A stretch of DNA of 64,000 nucleotides, from contig NZ_JACJVN010000021.1 of NCBI RefSeq assembly GCF_014212015.1, positions 30,427 through 94,426 on the forward strand, in the 5' to 3' direction. The DNA comes from Cohnella lubricantis (lineage in GTDB: Bacteria > Bacillota > Bacilli > Paenibacillales > Paenibacillaceae). This document shows, in pieces, positions 55,806 to 64,000 of the stretch; positions within the stretch are counted from its first letter, which is position 1, and each line of letters opens with the position of its first letter. The notes under the pieces were generated by a model. That model saw only the letters and a list, made by a program, of their open reading frames with translations. It had not been told where the DNA came from and ran no database searches. A program made the position numbers and the translations under genes.

Positions 55806-56207
55806 ATGAGCACCTTACGGCTCGAGGTCGTGACCCCGGAACGCAAAGTTTACGAGGAAGACGTGAGCATGGTCGTCGTCAAAGGCGTCGCCGGAGAGCT
55901 CGGTATTCTGCCGCATCACATTCCGCTCGTGACTCCGCTTAAGATTGCGCCGATCAAGGCCAAGAAGGGGAACTCGGAAGAGTTCATCGCCGTACACGGC
56001 GGCTTCATGGAAGTGCGCAAGGACAAAGTGGTCATCCTGGCGGAAGCGGCGGAACTGGGTTCCGACATCGACGTCTCTCGCGCTCAGCAAGCTAAGGAAC
56101 GCGCTGAACAGCGGCTAGCCGCTAAGGCCGACGAAGTCGACCACAAGCGCGCCGAACTGGCTCTGCAACGCGCCGTGACACGCATTCAAACGTCCGGTCA
56201 ACAATAA
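55806..56207 (+). CDS. atpC: ATP synthase F1 subunit epsilon
   Basis: Regulatory rotor subunit, 133 residues: N-terminal beta sandwich ([16 protein letters not shown]) and C-terminal helical pair. The ATG follows AAGGAGG. Last gene of the operon, followed by a 15-bp hairpin. Confidence 0.95.
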   Translation: MSTLRLEVVTPERKVYEEDVSMVVVKGVAGELGILPHHIPLVTPLKIAPIKAKKGNSEEFIAVHGGFMEVRKDKVVILAEAAELGSDIDVSRAQQAKERAEQRLAAKADEVDHKRAELALQRAVTRIQTSGQQ

Positions 56208-56218
56208 GCTTCACCCGA

Positions 56219-56263
56219 ATCGCCGAGAAGCGCTAATTCCGTGAGGATGCGCTTCCCGGCGAT
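56219..56263 (+). terminator. Terminator after the atp operon
   Basis: ATCGCCGAGAAGCGC pairs with GCGCTTCCCGGCGAT (one mismatch), 15-base loop, then TTTGCCATTT. Confidence 0.75.
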
Positions 56264-56336
56264 TTTGCCATTTGGGGATACCCTCGGCGTTATGGTATAA
56301 GTGTTACATATGAGTTCAAGGAAGGCGGCGATCGGC

Positions 56337-57338
56337 ATGGAAGACGTCATCATTATCGGAGCCGGCCCATGCGGTCTGTCGGCCGCGGCCGAGCTGCAGG
56401 ACAAGGGCTTCAACCCTCTTATTATCGAGAAGGAGAACATCGCCTATTCGATCAGCTGTTACCCGACGAACATGCAATTCTTCAGCACAGCCCCGAATCT
56501 GGAGATCGCCGGCGTGCCGTTCGTGACGCCGAACGATAAGCCCTCCCGCTTGGAGGCGCTGCACTATTACCGCATCGTATCGGAGCGCAGAGAGCTGCGA
56601 ATTCGGCGTTATGAGAGGGTAACTGCGGTTGTGAGAGAGGAGAACGGCTTCCGGGTGGAGTCGGAGACACGAGCGGGCGTGAAGCTGGCGACGAGGACAG
56701 GAGCCGTCGTGGTGGCGACAGGGTACTTCGATCATCCGAACTGGATCGGCATCCCGGGCGAGGACCTGCCTCACGTGAGCCACTTCTTCCGCGAATCACA
56801 TCCCTATGCAGGCACGCGAGTCACCATCATCGGCGGCAGCAACTCGGCAGTAGACGCAGCGCTCGAGCTGGAGCGCGTCGGCGCGAACGTAACAGTCGTC
56901 TACCGGGGCGAGTCGGTATCGGACAACATCAAGCCTTGGGTACGGCCTCTCTTCGAGGGCAAGGTGGCGAAGGGCGCCATTCAGCTCTTGCTGCAGTCGC
57001 GAGTGGCGGAGATCGGGCTAGACTGGATTCGGGTCGAAAAGGCGGATAGCTCCGCGGCTGCTGCCGAAGGCGAGCAGTCCACGCTGCCAGCCGACTTCGT
57101 GCTGGCGCTGACCGGCTTCCGGCCCGATCGCGCGTTCCTTCGCGCGATGGGCGTGGACGCGCCGGACGGCGTGATTCCGCCGGCTCACAATCCGGAGACG
57201 ATGGAGACGAACGTCCCCGGCATCTATCTGGCTGGCGTCGTGTCCACGGGACGCGATGCGAACGAGATTTTCATCGAATCGGGAAGGTTCCATGGGCGGA
57301 TGATCGCCGAGCATCTCGCCGCCAAGAGAGCTAATTGA
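56337..57338 (+). CDS. ypdA: Bacillithiol-disulfide reductase (YpdA family)
   Basis: A 333-residue flavoprotein reductase that recycles oxidised bacillithiol with NADPH. The FAD fold is IIIGAGPCGLSAA, containing the Cys conserved in YpdA; the NADPH fold is TIIGGSNSAVDAALELE. The C-terminal FAD motif is YLAGVVSTGRDANEIFIE. The start is set at ATG 56337, about 11 bases after GGAAGG; ATG 56310 is an alternative. It implies a bacillithiol-using Firmicute. Confidence 0.92.
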   Translation: MEDVIIIGAGPCGLSAAAELQDKGFNPLIIEKENIAYSISCYPTNMQFFSTAPNLEIAGVPFVTPNDKPSRLEALHYYRIVSERRELRIRRYERVTAVVREENGFRVESETRAGVKLATRTGAVVVATGYFDHPNWIGIPGEDLPHVSHFFRESHPYAGTRVTIIGGSNSAVDAALELERVGANVTVVYRGESVSDNIKPWVRPLFEGKVAKGAIQLLLQSRVAEIGLDWIRVEKADSSAAAAEGEQSTLPADFVLALTGFRPDRAFLRAMGVDAPDGVIPPAHNPETMETNVPGIYLAGVVSTGRDANEIFIESGRFHGRMIAEHLAAKRAN

Positions 57339-57411
57339 CGTCCAAGGGATTGCTTCCTCCCTTAACTGGGTACAATATTTGGGAACCTAGCACCCGGGAG
57401 GTACGAAGAAC

Positions 57412-57864
57412 ATGGCGAACATAGCGGACAAGCTGAACGTTCATCTGGCGGATTGGAACATCCTCTATACGAAGCTGCACCATTATCATTGGTACGTGAC
57501 GGGTCCCCACTTCCTCGCGCTGCATGCGAAGTTTGAGGAGCTGTACGACTTCGCGGCGGAGTCGCTGGACGATGTGGCTGAGCGCATTCTGGCGATCGGG
57601 GGCAAGCCGATCTCCTCGTTGAAGCAGTATCTGTCGCAGGGGACGCTCGCCGAAGCCGGCAACGAGACGACGGACACGCAGATGCTGCAGGCGGTCATTA
57701 ACGACTTCCGGAAGCTGGCCGACAGCATGAGGCAGACGGCGAAGCAGGCGGATGAGTCGGGTGACGCGGTCACATCGGACTTCCTGAACGGTCTTGTAGA
57801 GAAGCTTCAGAAGCAGATCTGGATCCTGTCGGCTACGGCCAAAGGGCTTCCTGTCGGTGTCTAG
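57412..57864 (+). CDS. dps: Dps-family ferritin-like protein
   Basis: A 150-residue DNA-protecting mini-ferritin that oxidises and stores iron. The ferroxidase residues are in LHHYHWYVTGPHF (His) and AESLDDVAERILAIGG (Asp/Glu). The ATG follows GGGAGG. A possible -10, TACAAT, is at 57371. It follows ypdA, so oxidative-stress genes are clustered here. A good terminator follows. Confidence 0.94.
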   Translation: MANIADKLNVHLADWNILYTKLHHYHWYVTGPHFLALHAKFEELYDFAAESLDDVAERILAIGGKPISSLKQYLSQGTLAEAGNETTDTQMLQAVINDFRKLADSMRQTAKQADESGDAVTSDFLNGLVEKLQKQIWILSATAKGLPVGV

Positions 57865-57915
57865 CAGCAGTCTGCGCCAATAACGGCATCGATTAGGATA
57901 TATCGACGACCTAAG

Positions 57916-57945
57916 CCGCCTGTTCCTACGGAATAGGCGGTTTTT
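57916..57945 (+). terminator. Terminator after dps
   Basis: CCGCCTGTTCC and GGAATAGGCGG arms, 3-base loop, then TTTTTATT. Confidence 0.9.
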
Positions 57946-58040
57946 ATTATTTTCAGATTTTCGTTGTAAAACGCTTCCTTCTGCCTTTAGAATGGTAAAC
58001 GGAGGAAAAATCAGAGTTGGCCCAATAGGAGGACGAGAGG

Positions 58041-61037
58041 TTGAGGAAAGCAAAGCGATTGGCTTTATCTTCACTAATCATTGCCATCATATTAAGCGTA
58101 TTCTCGGGTACGGCGTTCGGGGCTTCGGCGCGTTATGCGACGGCTATCGAAGTCGTCGGCACCGTGACCGTGATGCAAGCCGGAGGAGCAAAGGAACTTC
58201 GTGTGTATCAAGGCATGGAGTTCCACGAAGGCGACCGAATCAAAGTCGGGAAGGGCGGCAGCTTGACGCTGAAGGCCGCTGATCGCGACGATGAGATCGT
58301 GCTGGGCGAGAATTGGAACGGAGCGTTGTCCAAGCTGAGAGGGAACGCTGACGGCAGCACGGAGACAGCCATCCATACATGGACGGGGACCATGTTGAAC
58401 AGCGTCCAGAAGCTGACCGGGTCGAACAGCTCCTATCAGGTTGAGACGCCGACGTCTATCATGAGCGCGCGGGGGACGAATTACGTCGTTACGACCGACC
58501 CGGTGACCGGCTTGACCAGCATGGCCGTTCTGTCGGGGCATGTAGGCGTCACGCCGCCGAGCGCTCCGAGCAGAGGCACGCCAGCTGGAGGAAGCGGAGT
58601 GATCGTGAGTCCGGCACAGCAAGTGGAGGTAATCGGGAATTCGATTCCGTTCTCTAATTCGATCGATCCAGGGACGCTGATCGACAATGTCCCGCCTTCG
58701 GTCATCTCAAGCATCATCCAAGCGGTTGACAAGATCGACCAGGAGAACCGAGAGGAAGCGAAGTCAGGCGAAGCTGCGAATGGGGCGGGTTCATCCGGTG
58801 ACGGATTGCCGTCGAGCCCTTCGACACCTCCCTCCCTCGATTACTTCCAGAGTGTTCTGCAGCAGATCATCAACTCATCTCAGAGCAAGCTGCCGGAAGA
58901 AGAGATCCAACAGCTGCTGGAGGATTCCGCTCAATATAGCCCGAATCGAGAAGTCGAGATTCCGGAGATTCCGAATGTAGGCAACCAGGAATCTCTGGAG
59001 AAGCAGCGACAGCTGGAACAAGCGAGAGAACTGCAGCAGCAGAAGCAAGACCAGAAGCAGAACCAGAAGGAAGACATTAAGCAAAAGCTCGAGACTAACA
59101 ATCAGAATCTGATCGAGCAGATCCAGCAGCAAGCGGCAGCGCTGAAGGAACAGAATCAAAAGATGGCTGAGAGCAAGCAGCAAGAAGCGATTGAGAAGCT
59201 GAAGTCCCAGTTAACAGATGCTCAGAGGGATGCGTTGGACCAGCGCGTTCAGCAGAAGCAAGACGAGAAGCAGCAACAGTCGGACGCCATGAGGCCAACG
59301 GCGCCGACAACACCGACGACCGGCAAAAGCCCGGGCGGCGGTTCGTCCGAACCGGCCAAGGCAGGGACGACAACGACGATCTCGTTCAACAAGAGTGAGA
59401 TCTACGCAGGCGAGTCCGTCCAATTGACCGCTCGTGCGAGTCTCTCCGGGACCGGTCAGCCGGTTCCAGACGGTACGACGGTAACGTTCCAACACCGAAT
59501 CTCGAAGCAGCAGATCGCGACGGCCGAGACGCATGACGGCGTCGCCATGGCGAGCTTATCGCCAGAAGACAGCCTTGCCCTGTTCGACGTCGGAGATAAC
59601 TATATCAATGCGTTCACGGCAGGCACATCGACGACCCAATCGAACACGTCTTTGCCGGTCATGTTGAAGGTGAATAAGAACGAGACCGTGACGGAAGTGA
59701 CATCGCCGGAGCCAGTCGCTTCGGTCGGCGATACGGTGCCGTTCACCGTCACTGTGTCGCCGCAGCACGGCCAAGCTGCAGCAGTCGGTACCGTCAAGCT
59801 GTATGCGGGCGATACGGAGATCGGCTCGAAGCCGCTGGACGCGGAAGGCACAGCGACTTTCGACGTACAGATCGATGAGCCGGCTTCGGATATTGCTCGC
59901 ATGTACAGAGCCGTCTATGTCGGCACGGAGAAGCAGGCAGGCAGCGAAGGCAGTGCGGAGCTGACGGTGGTGCCGCCGGAGGCGCCCGGATTAGCGACAA
60001 AGACGAGTATAACGGTTCATAAGGATGCGATCTATGCGGGCGAATCGGTCGAATTGACCGCGAATGTGAGCATCATGGAAGATGGTCGGCCGGTTCCGGA
60101 TGGAACGGAAGTCACCTTCCGCGATCATGAGACGAAGCGGGTGATTGGTACTGCATTCACAGATAATGGTGTCACCGCTTTGTACCTATCACCGAACGAT
60201 AGTTTGGAGTTGCTCGCAATAGATGACAATTGGATTGAGGCGAGCACGTCCGAGACGGACACGACGGAACCGAGCGTCTCTGAACCTGTTAAGGTAACCG
60301 TAACTCAAGTCGAGACGATGACGAGAGTGTCGACGCCGAGTCGATTCGCTGCGCCGGGAGAGACCGTACCGTTTGAAGTGAGGATATCCCCGGTCGTAGA
60401 AGGAGCCGCTTTGCCGGTCGGGAAGGTCGAACTGTATGAGAACGGGGAATTGCTTGATCAACACGAACTTACCGTACAAGATGAAGGCATCGTAACCTTT
60501 GACGTGCAGATCCCGGAGACCGCATCGGAAGACGAACGGACTTATCGCGCATTCTTCACCGGAACGGATAAGCAGGCGGCAAGCGAAGGCGCGGCGAGGC
60601 TGACGGTGATGGATGAATCGGAGATTCCTCCATCGGTATATGTGGATGTCGACTTCTATCCCGACTCGTCGTACGATGTGACCATCTCGCTTGACCGGTT
60701 CAGCGTCAATTCGGCGGTATACCACGCGCAGCTTAAATTCGACACGGGCGGAGATACAGCTACTTGCCTGTATGGGTGCTATAACAGCGATAAAATCGAC
60801 CCGAGTACGGTTGAAGAAGGCGTTAACTCCGACGAAGGCATAACAACGTACGATTTCTATTCGGGAACGGGAGTAACGTTCGAATCTACCGATTGGCTGG
60901 CCTATATTTCGTTCAACGGCGATGGACAGTCTATCGATTCGTTTAGTCTGATATCCGCGGAGTTCTTCGATTATGATGGCAATCCGATCGAGGCTCATAT
61001 TTATTTCAAAGGTGATGAATTTCACCCTACTATTTAA
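58041..61037 (+). CDS. Large secreted FecR-domain protein with duplicated Ig-like modules
   Basis: 998 residues. Start: TTG, eight bases after AGGAGG. Order: signal peptide (to about 32), FecR domain (about 35-200; VMQAGGAKELRVYQGMEF, SIMSARGTNYVVTTD), Ser/Pro linker, Gln/Lys/Glu coiled-coil segment (about 317-413), then two about 210-residue repeats, each with two Ig-like beta modules (EIYAGESVQL near 454, AIYAGESVEL near 664), and a C-terminal cohesin-like module from about 866. No sigma/anti-sigma partner is seen, so this is probably a wall-associated structural or sensory protein, not a TonB-system FecR. It is followed by an NHL-repeat gene 15 bases later. Confidence 0.85.
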   Translation: MRKAKRLALSSLIIAIILSVFSGTAFGASARYATAIEVVGTVTVMQAGGAKELRVYQGMEFHEGDRIKVGKGGSLTLKAADRDDEIVLGENWNGALSKLRGNADGSTETAIHTWTGTMLNSVQKLTGSNSSYQVETPTSIMSARGTNYVVTTDPVTGLTSMAVLSGHVGVTPPSAPSRGTPAGGSGVIVSPAQQVEVIGNSIPFSNSIDPGTLIDNVPPSVISSIIQAVDKIDQENREEAKSGEAANGAGSSGDGLPSSPSTPPSLDYFQSVLQQIINSSQSKLPEEEIQQLLEDSAQYSPNREVEIPEIPNVGNQESLEKQRQLEQARELQQQKQDQKQNQKEDIKQKLETNNQNLIEQIQQQAAALKEQNQKMAESKQQEAIEKLKSQLTDAQRDALDQRVQQKQDEKQQQSDAMRPTAPTTPTTGKSPGGGSSEPAKAGTTTTISFNKSEIYAGESVQLTARASLSGTGQPVPDGTTVTFQHRISKQQIATAETHDGVAMASLSPEDSLALFDVGDNYINAFTAGTSTTQSNTSLPVMLKVNKNETVTEVTSPEPVASVGDTVPFTVTVSPQHGQAAAVGTVKLYAGDTEIGSKPLDAEGTATFDVQIDEPASDIARMYRAVYVGTEKQAGSEGSAELTVVPPEAPGLATKTSITVHKDAIYAGESVELTANVSIMEDGRPVPDGTEVTFRDHETKRVIGTAFTDNGVTALYLSPNDSLELLAIDDNWIEASTSETDTTEPSVSEPVKVTVTQVETMTRVSTPSRFAAPGETVPFEVRISPVVEGAALPVGKVELYENGELLDQHELTVQDEGIVTFDVQIPETASEDERTYRAFFTGTDKQAASEGAARLTVMDESEIPPSVYVDVDFYPDSSYDVTISLDRFSVNSAVYHAQLKFDTGGDTATCLYGCYNSDKIDPSTVEEGVNSDEGITTYDFYSGTGVTFESTDWLAYISFNGDGQSIDSFSLISAEFFDYDGNPIEAHIYFKGDEFHPTI

Positions 61038-61052
61038 TCAGAAGGAGACCTT

Positions 61053-62612
61053 ATGACTATCATTCGTACATTCGGCATATGCGGATTGGCGGCAGCCCTC
61101 CTTCTTGGAGGAGCCGTCTCCGCCAGCGCGGCGGTCTATTCGCCGGAGGGAAGGCCGTTGATCGAGGCGTTCGACGCAGCTGGCAGCGGCGAATACGAGG
61201 AATGGAACGGAGCGGCCGCGGAAGCGGCGTTCCGCCATCCCGGCGCGGTGCTTCCGCTCGCGGACGGCTCGGTGCTGGTCTCGGATACGGACAATCAACG
61301 GATTCGCATCCTTGAGAACGGCAGCGTTCAGGTGTATGCCGGGACAGAGTATGCGGTTCTGTTCGGAGACGACGGACTTCCGACAGGCGCGTATGCAGAC
61401 GGCCAAGCCGAGGCGAGCTTCTTCTCCAGCCCCATGGGCATGGCTGCCGACGCTGAAGGGAACGTCTACGTCGCCGACCGGGGCAATCACGCGATTCGCC
61501 GAATCTCGGCGGATGGCATCGTCTCGACCGTCGCAGGCAACGGCGTCTTGGGGAATGAGGACGGGCAAGGCAAAGGCGCCTCCCTCTATGCCCCGTCCGA
61601 CGTCGCCGTCGATGCGTCGGGCAACATCTATGTGGCGGATACGCTGAACCATGCGATCCGCAAGATCGATGCCGCCGGTAACGTGACGACGCTGAATGCG
61701 CCGTCGGAGCGGGTCGCCGAATTGCTCGGCGGCATTGTGGAGCCGACCGGCGATTACCGGGACGGCCCGATCGCCGAGGCGCTGTTCAATGAACCGTCCG
61801 GACTGGCGCTCGATGCGAAGGGTAACCTGTATGTCAGCGATACCGGGAATCAGCGTATTCGCTACATCGACTTCGAAGCCGGCACCGTGACGACGGCGGC
61901 AGGCGGCGGAGACCTTGCAGATGGCAAGCTGTACGCTGAAGGGGCGTATGCCGACGGCCCTGCCGCCGCCGCGCGCTTCAACAGCCCGCACGGGCTCGCC
62001 ATTGATGCCGAAGGCGGCCTCTATATCGCCGACAGCTTAAATCATAGCGTCCGCTATTTGAAGGACGGACAAGTGACGACGGTCGTCGGCAATGCCAGCG
62101 AATACGGGAGCGCCAACGGCGTCGATGAGCAGGCTGGGCTGTACCTGCCATCGGACGTCGCGATAGATCAGGATGGCGATCTGTACGTCGCGGATACGTT
62201 CAACAACAAGGTTCGCAAGGTGGAGTTCTACGAGCTGCCGAACGGGTGGAAGGCGAACGGCGAGATCCGCGTCCTGCACAATGAGCAGGAGATCAAGCTC
62301 GATACGCAGCCGGAGCTGCGGAACGGCCGGACGATGCTTCCGGTACGCGCGGTCGCGGAGGCGCTCGGGTATACGGTGTCCTTCGAGGGCGCGAACGTGA
62401 TCCTGAAGGGGGCGGACAGTACGATCTCGCTGACGGTCGGCTCTCAGGAGGTTACTCAGATCGCTGGCGAAGCGGCGACGACGGCGAAGATGGATGTCGC
62501 GCCGTATGTGAACGGCGGCCGGACTTATGTGCCGATTCGCTTCATCGCGGAACAGATGGGCATCGCGGTCGGCTGGCACGCCGAGACGGCAACGGTGCTG
62601 CTGCGGGATTAA
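61053..62612 (+). CDS. Secreted NHL-repeat protein with a stalk (copper amine oxidase N-like) domain
   Basis: 519 residues: signal peptide (to about 27), then a beta-propeller of about six NHL repeats marked by SDTDNQRIRI, ADRGNHAIRRI, ADTLNHAIRKI, SDTGNQRIRYI, ADSLNHSVRYL and ADTFNNKVRKV. The C-terminal 110 residues hold a paired stalk domain (GRTMLPVRAVAEALGY, GGRTYVPIRFIAEQMG). Probably a surface binding protein; the ligand is unknown. The ATG follows AGAAGGAGA. It is likely co-transcribed with the FecR gene. Confidence 0.88.
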   Translation: MTIIRTFGICGLAAALLLGGAVSASAAVYSPEGRPLIEAFDAAGSGEYEEWNGAAAEAAFRHPGAVLPLADGSVLVSDTDNQRIRILENGSVQVYAGTEYAVLFGDDGLPTGAYADGQAEASFFSSPMGMAADAEGNVYVADRGNHAIRRISADGIVSTVAGNGVLGNEDGQGKGASLYAPSDVAVDASGNIYVADTLNHAIRKIDAAGNVTTLNAPSERVAELLGGIVEPTGDYRDGPIAEALFNEPSGLALDAKGNLYVSDTGNQRIRYIDFEAGTVTTAAGGGDLADGKLYAEGAYADGPAAAARFNSPHGLAIDAEGGLYIADSLNHSVRYLKDGQVTTVVGNASEYGSANGVDEQAGLYLPSDVAIDQDGDLYVADTFNNKVRKVEFYELPNGWKANGEIRVLHNEQEIKLDTQPELRNGRTMLPVRAVAEALGYTVSFEGANVILKGADSTISLTVGSQEVTQIAGEAATTAKMDVAPYVNGGRTYVPIRFIAEQMGIAVGWHAETATVLLRD

Positions 62613-62629
62613 TGGCATGGAAGAATACG

Positions 62630-62658
62630 GCGGCCCCGGACGAGAAGTCCGGGGCCGC
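62630..62658 (+). terminator. Terminator after the NHL gene
   Basis: A perfect 12-bp stem, GCGGCCCCGGAC with GTCCGGGGCCGC, a 5-base loop, then TTTG. Confidence 0.8.
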
Positions 62659-62691
62659 TTTGCCCTCGTTAGACACGAAGCGCGTCGAACG

Positions 62692-62707
62692 ATGTAAACG
62701 CTTTTAT
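62692..62707 (+). promoter_or_regulatory. cre-like CcpA site upstream of nuoA
   Basis: ATGTAAACGCTTTTAT fits the cre pattern WTGNAARCGNWWNCAW with one mismatch (T for C near the end). It ends two bases before the predicted -35, a place where CcpA may activate or repress. Confidence 0.5.
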
Positions 62708-62709
62708 CA

Positions 62710-62738
62710 TGGACGCAACTGGCAGCATTTGTTATAAT
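62710..62738 (+). promoter_or_regulatory. Sigma-A promoter of the nuo operon
   Basis: TGGACG at 62710 and TATAAT at 62733 with a 17-bp spacer. The leader to nuoA is about 55 bases. Confidence 0.6.
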
Positions 62739-62801
62739 TGTGGGAGCATTTTCCCAGTTTATCCGCAGTCTCTTATGCCAGTTTGCTCTGGAGGCGATGA
62801 G

Positions 62802-63173
62802 GTGGAGAATTACGCGAATCAATATGTCATTGTAACCGTATTCTTGTTACTAGGCATCGCGTTTCCGATCGTCGTGCTTTGGCTTGGCCGCCAGTTGAGA
62901 CCGAGCAGCCCGACCCCGGAGAAAGAGACCACCTACGAGAGCGGCAACGATCCGGTGGGAGACAGCCAGATTCGGTTTAACGTCAGGTATTATCTGTATG
63001 CGTTAATGTTCGTTATTTTCGATGTGGAGACCGTATTCCTGTATCCGTGGGCCGTGGCGTATAAGCAACTCGGCCTATTTGCGCTTGCGGAGATGTTCAT
63101 CTTCGTCGGATTGCTGCTCGTCGGCCTCGTCTACGCCTGGAGGAAGAAGGTGCTGCAGTGGAATTCAATCTAG
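62802..63173 (+). CDS. nuoA: NADH-quinone oxidoreductase subunit A
   Basis: Membrane subunit of complex I, 123 residues, three helices. [21 protein letters not shown] and [15 protein letters not shown] are diagnostic. The start is GTG 62802, seven bases after GGAGG. The end overlaps nuoB by 16 bases. Confidence 0.95.
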   Translation: MENYANQYVIVTVFLLLGIAFPIVVLWLGRQLRPSSPTPEKETTYESGNDPVGDSQIRFNVRYYLYALMFVIFDVETVFLYPWAVAYKQLGLFALAEMFIFVGLLLVGLVYAWRKKVLQWNSI

Positions 63174-63676
63174 CGGGAGTGTCGCCGGAAGACGTTAAGG
63201 AACTGGAACGCAACGTATTCGTCGGAAGCATCGAAGCGCTCAAAGGCTGGGTGCGCAGCAACTCGCTGTGGCCGCTCACCTTCGGGCTGGCGTGCTGCGC
63301 CATCGAGATGATGGCGGCCGGCGCGCCGCATTACGATCTCGACCGGTTCGGCGTTATGTTCCGGACGTCCCCGCGCCAAGCGGACGTCATGATCGTATCC
63401 GGCACGGTGACGAAGAAGATGGGCCCGCTGCTCCGCAGGCTCTACGACCAGATGCCGGAGCCGAAGTGGGTCATCGCGATGGGGTCTTGCGCGACGGCGG
63501 GAGGGCCGTATGTCAAGTCGTACTCCGTAATTAAGGGCGTCGATCAGATCGTCCCCGTCGATGTCTATATTCCGGGCTGTCCGCCGAATCCGGCGGCGCT
63601 TATCTACGGCATTAACAAGCTGCAGGAGAAGATCCGCTATGAGGCCAGAACCGGGAAGCGGGTGACGAATGCATGA
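63158..63676 (+). CDS. nuoB: NADH-quinone oxidoreductase subunit B
   Basis: Holds iron-sulfur cluster N2, the last electron carrier before quinone. 172 residues. The four cluster cysteines are visible: Cys46 and Cys47 in [10 protein letters not shown], then MGSCATAGG and IPGCPPNP. The start is GTG within the nuoA end, behind GGAGGAAG. The stop overlaps nuoC (ATGA). Confidence 0.96.
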   Translation: MEFNLAGVSPEDVKELERNVFVGSIEALKGWVRSNSLWPLTFGLACCAIEMMAAGAPHYDLDRFGVMFRTSPRQADVMIVSGTVTKKMGPLLRRLYDQMPEPKWVIAMGSCATAGGPYVKSYSVIKGVDQIVPVDVYIPGCPPNPAALIYGINKLQEKIRYEARTGKRVTNA

Positions 63677-64000
63677 GCGAGGAGGAGAAGCCAACGGGGG
63701 AAAAGGTGACCGGCGAACCGGAGCGCAGCGCACCGGACTCGCAAGGGCAGCAGCTTGCGGACGCTTCGGCCGCGCCGGAGCCGGCTCCGTCTGCCCCGCC
63801 TGCGGAGGCTGCTCGGCCCGCAGAGTCCCCAGCCGCGCTGGAGCCGGCGACTCCGGCTGCGCCGACGCCTGCTGTGCAGGCTCCAACATCGCTGGCTGCG
63901 GAGGCCCCCGCCGCCGAGAAGCCCTCCGTCCGCCGCCAGGAGACGGACGAGGAGAAGGCCGCCCGGCGCAAGGCGGCGCTGGAGGCGCGCGAGGCAGCCA
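63673..64000 (+). CDS. nuoC: NADH-quinone oxidoreductase subunit C, N-terminal part (cut by window end)
   Basis: Only about 109 residues are present, all from a low-complexity Ala/Pro/Glu-rich extension ([19 protein letters not shown], then [17 protein letters not shown]). The conserved NuoC domain must lie beyond the window. The call rests on the ATGA overlap with nuoB and the standard nuoABC order; long Ala/Pro-rich NuoC N-termini occur in related bacteria. Confidence 0.75.
   Translation, partial: MSEEEKPTGEKVTGEPERSAPDSQGQQLADASAAPEPAPSAPPAEAARPAESPAALEPATPAAPTPAVQAPTSLAAEAPAAEKPSVRRQETDEEKAARRKAALEAREAA

Noticed and set aside
57963..57980. cre site near GTAAAACGCTTCC upstream of the FecR gene
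   Set aside because: The spacing between the TGTAA part and the CG core is one base too long for the cre pattern.
58041..61037. FecR anti-sigma/transport regulator
   Set aside because: There is no ECF sigma factor or TonB receptor next to it, the protein is secreted and far longer, and it carries Ig-like repeats.

Overview
The window looks like a chromosomal segment of a high-GC, spore-forming Firmicute of the Paenibacillaceae (Paenibacillus/Cohnella type). The evidence is the spoIIR sporulation gene, a bacillithiol-disulfide reductase (YpdA type), a Bacillus-like order prfA-prmC-spoIIR-tsaC-mntP-ywlE-rpiB-ywlG-glyA-upp-mnaA-atp, and a complex I (nuo) operon, which Bacillus subtilis lacks. 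Many genes start with GTG or TTG behind strong AGGAGG-type ribosome sites. No rRNA, tRNA, transposase, phage gene or CRISPR array was seen. Start codons given here were chosen by ribosome site spacing and family N-termini.

Layout. 1-3 kb: end of a haem-copper quinol oxidase operon (cyoBCD/qoxBCD). 3-8.3 kb: a cation efflux (CDF) gene with an attenuator-like leader, ccdC, and a cassette of circularly permuted ATP-grasp, alpha-E and transglutaminase-like proteins. 8.5-10.2 kb: a guanine riboswitch in front of an FAD-dependent dehydrogenase. 10.4-16.4 kb: an oligopeptide ABC transporter operon (oppABCDF) behind two CodY-like boxes. 16.5-22.9 kb: DsbA-like oxidoreductase, aldo/keto reductase, Rrf2 regulator, thioredoxin, a 7TM-PAS-GGDEF protein and a lipoprotein, with several intergenic repeat arrays. 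23-30 kb: ychF, a stalk-domain protein, a divergent marR/yhgE pair with twin operators, and a divergent lysR/eamA pair. 30-41.2 kb: the ywl-type housekeeping block, interrupted by a Gfo/Idh oxidoreductase and a LysR gene. Inside it a ZTP (pfl) riboswitch precedes rpiB-ywlG-glyA.

41.4-48.7 kb: a c-di-AMP (ydaO) riboswitch precedes a lysine-aminomutase-like protein that has lost its iron-sulfur cysteines. Then come a pspA-DUF350-DUF4178-DUF4247 envelope-stress cluster, namA, upp and mnaA. 48.9-56.2 kb: the complete F1Fo ATP synthase operon (atpZ, I, B, E, F, H, A, G, D, C), with a sigma-A promoter and a perfect TGTGA-N6-TCACA box upstream. 56.3-64 kb: ypdA, dps, a large secreted FecR/Ig-repeat protein, an NHL-repeat/stalk-domain secreted protein, and the start of the nuo operon (nuoA, nuoB, partial nuoC) behind a cre-like site.

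Common themes are energy metabolism (quinol oxidase, ATP synthase and complex I), one-carbon and purine sensing (guanine and ZTP riboswitches), second-messenger control (c-di-AMP riboswitch and a diguanylate cyclase) and envelope stress. Two leaders, upstream of the CDF gene and of pspA, look structured but match no riboswitch class I recognise. Three intergenic loci carry repeats with an identical 51-nt period. Several housekeeping proteins (PrmC, TsaC, SpoIIR, NuoC) carry low-complexity Ala/Glu/Pro-rich additions.
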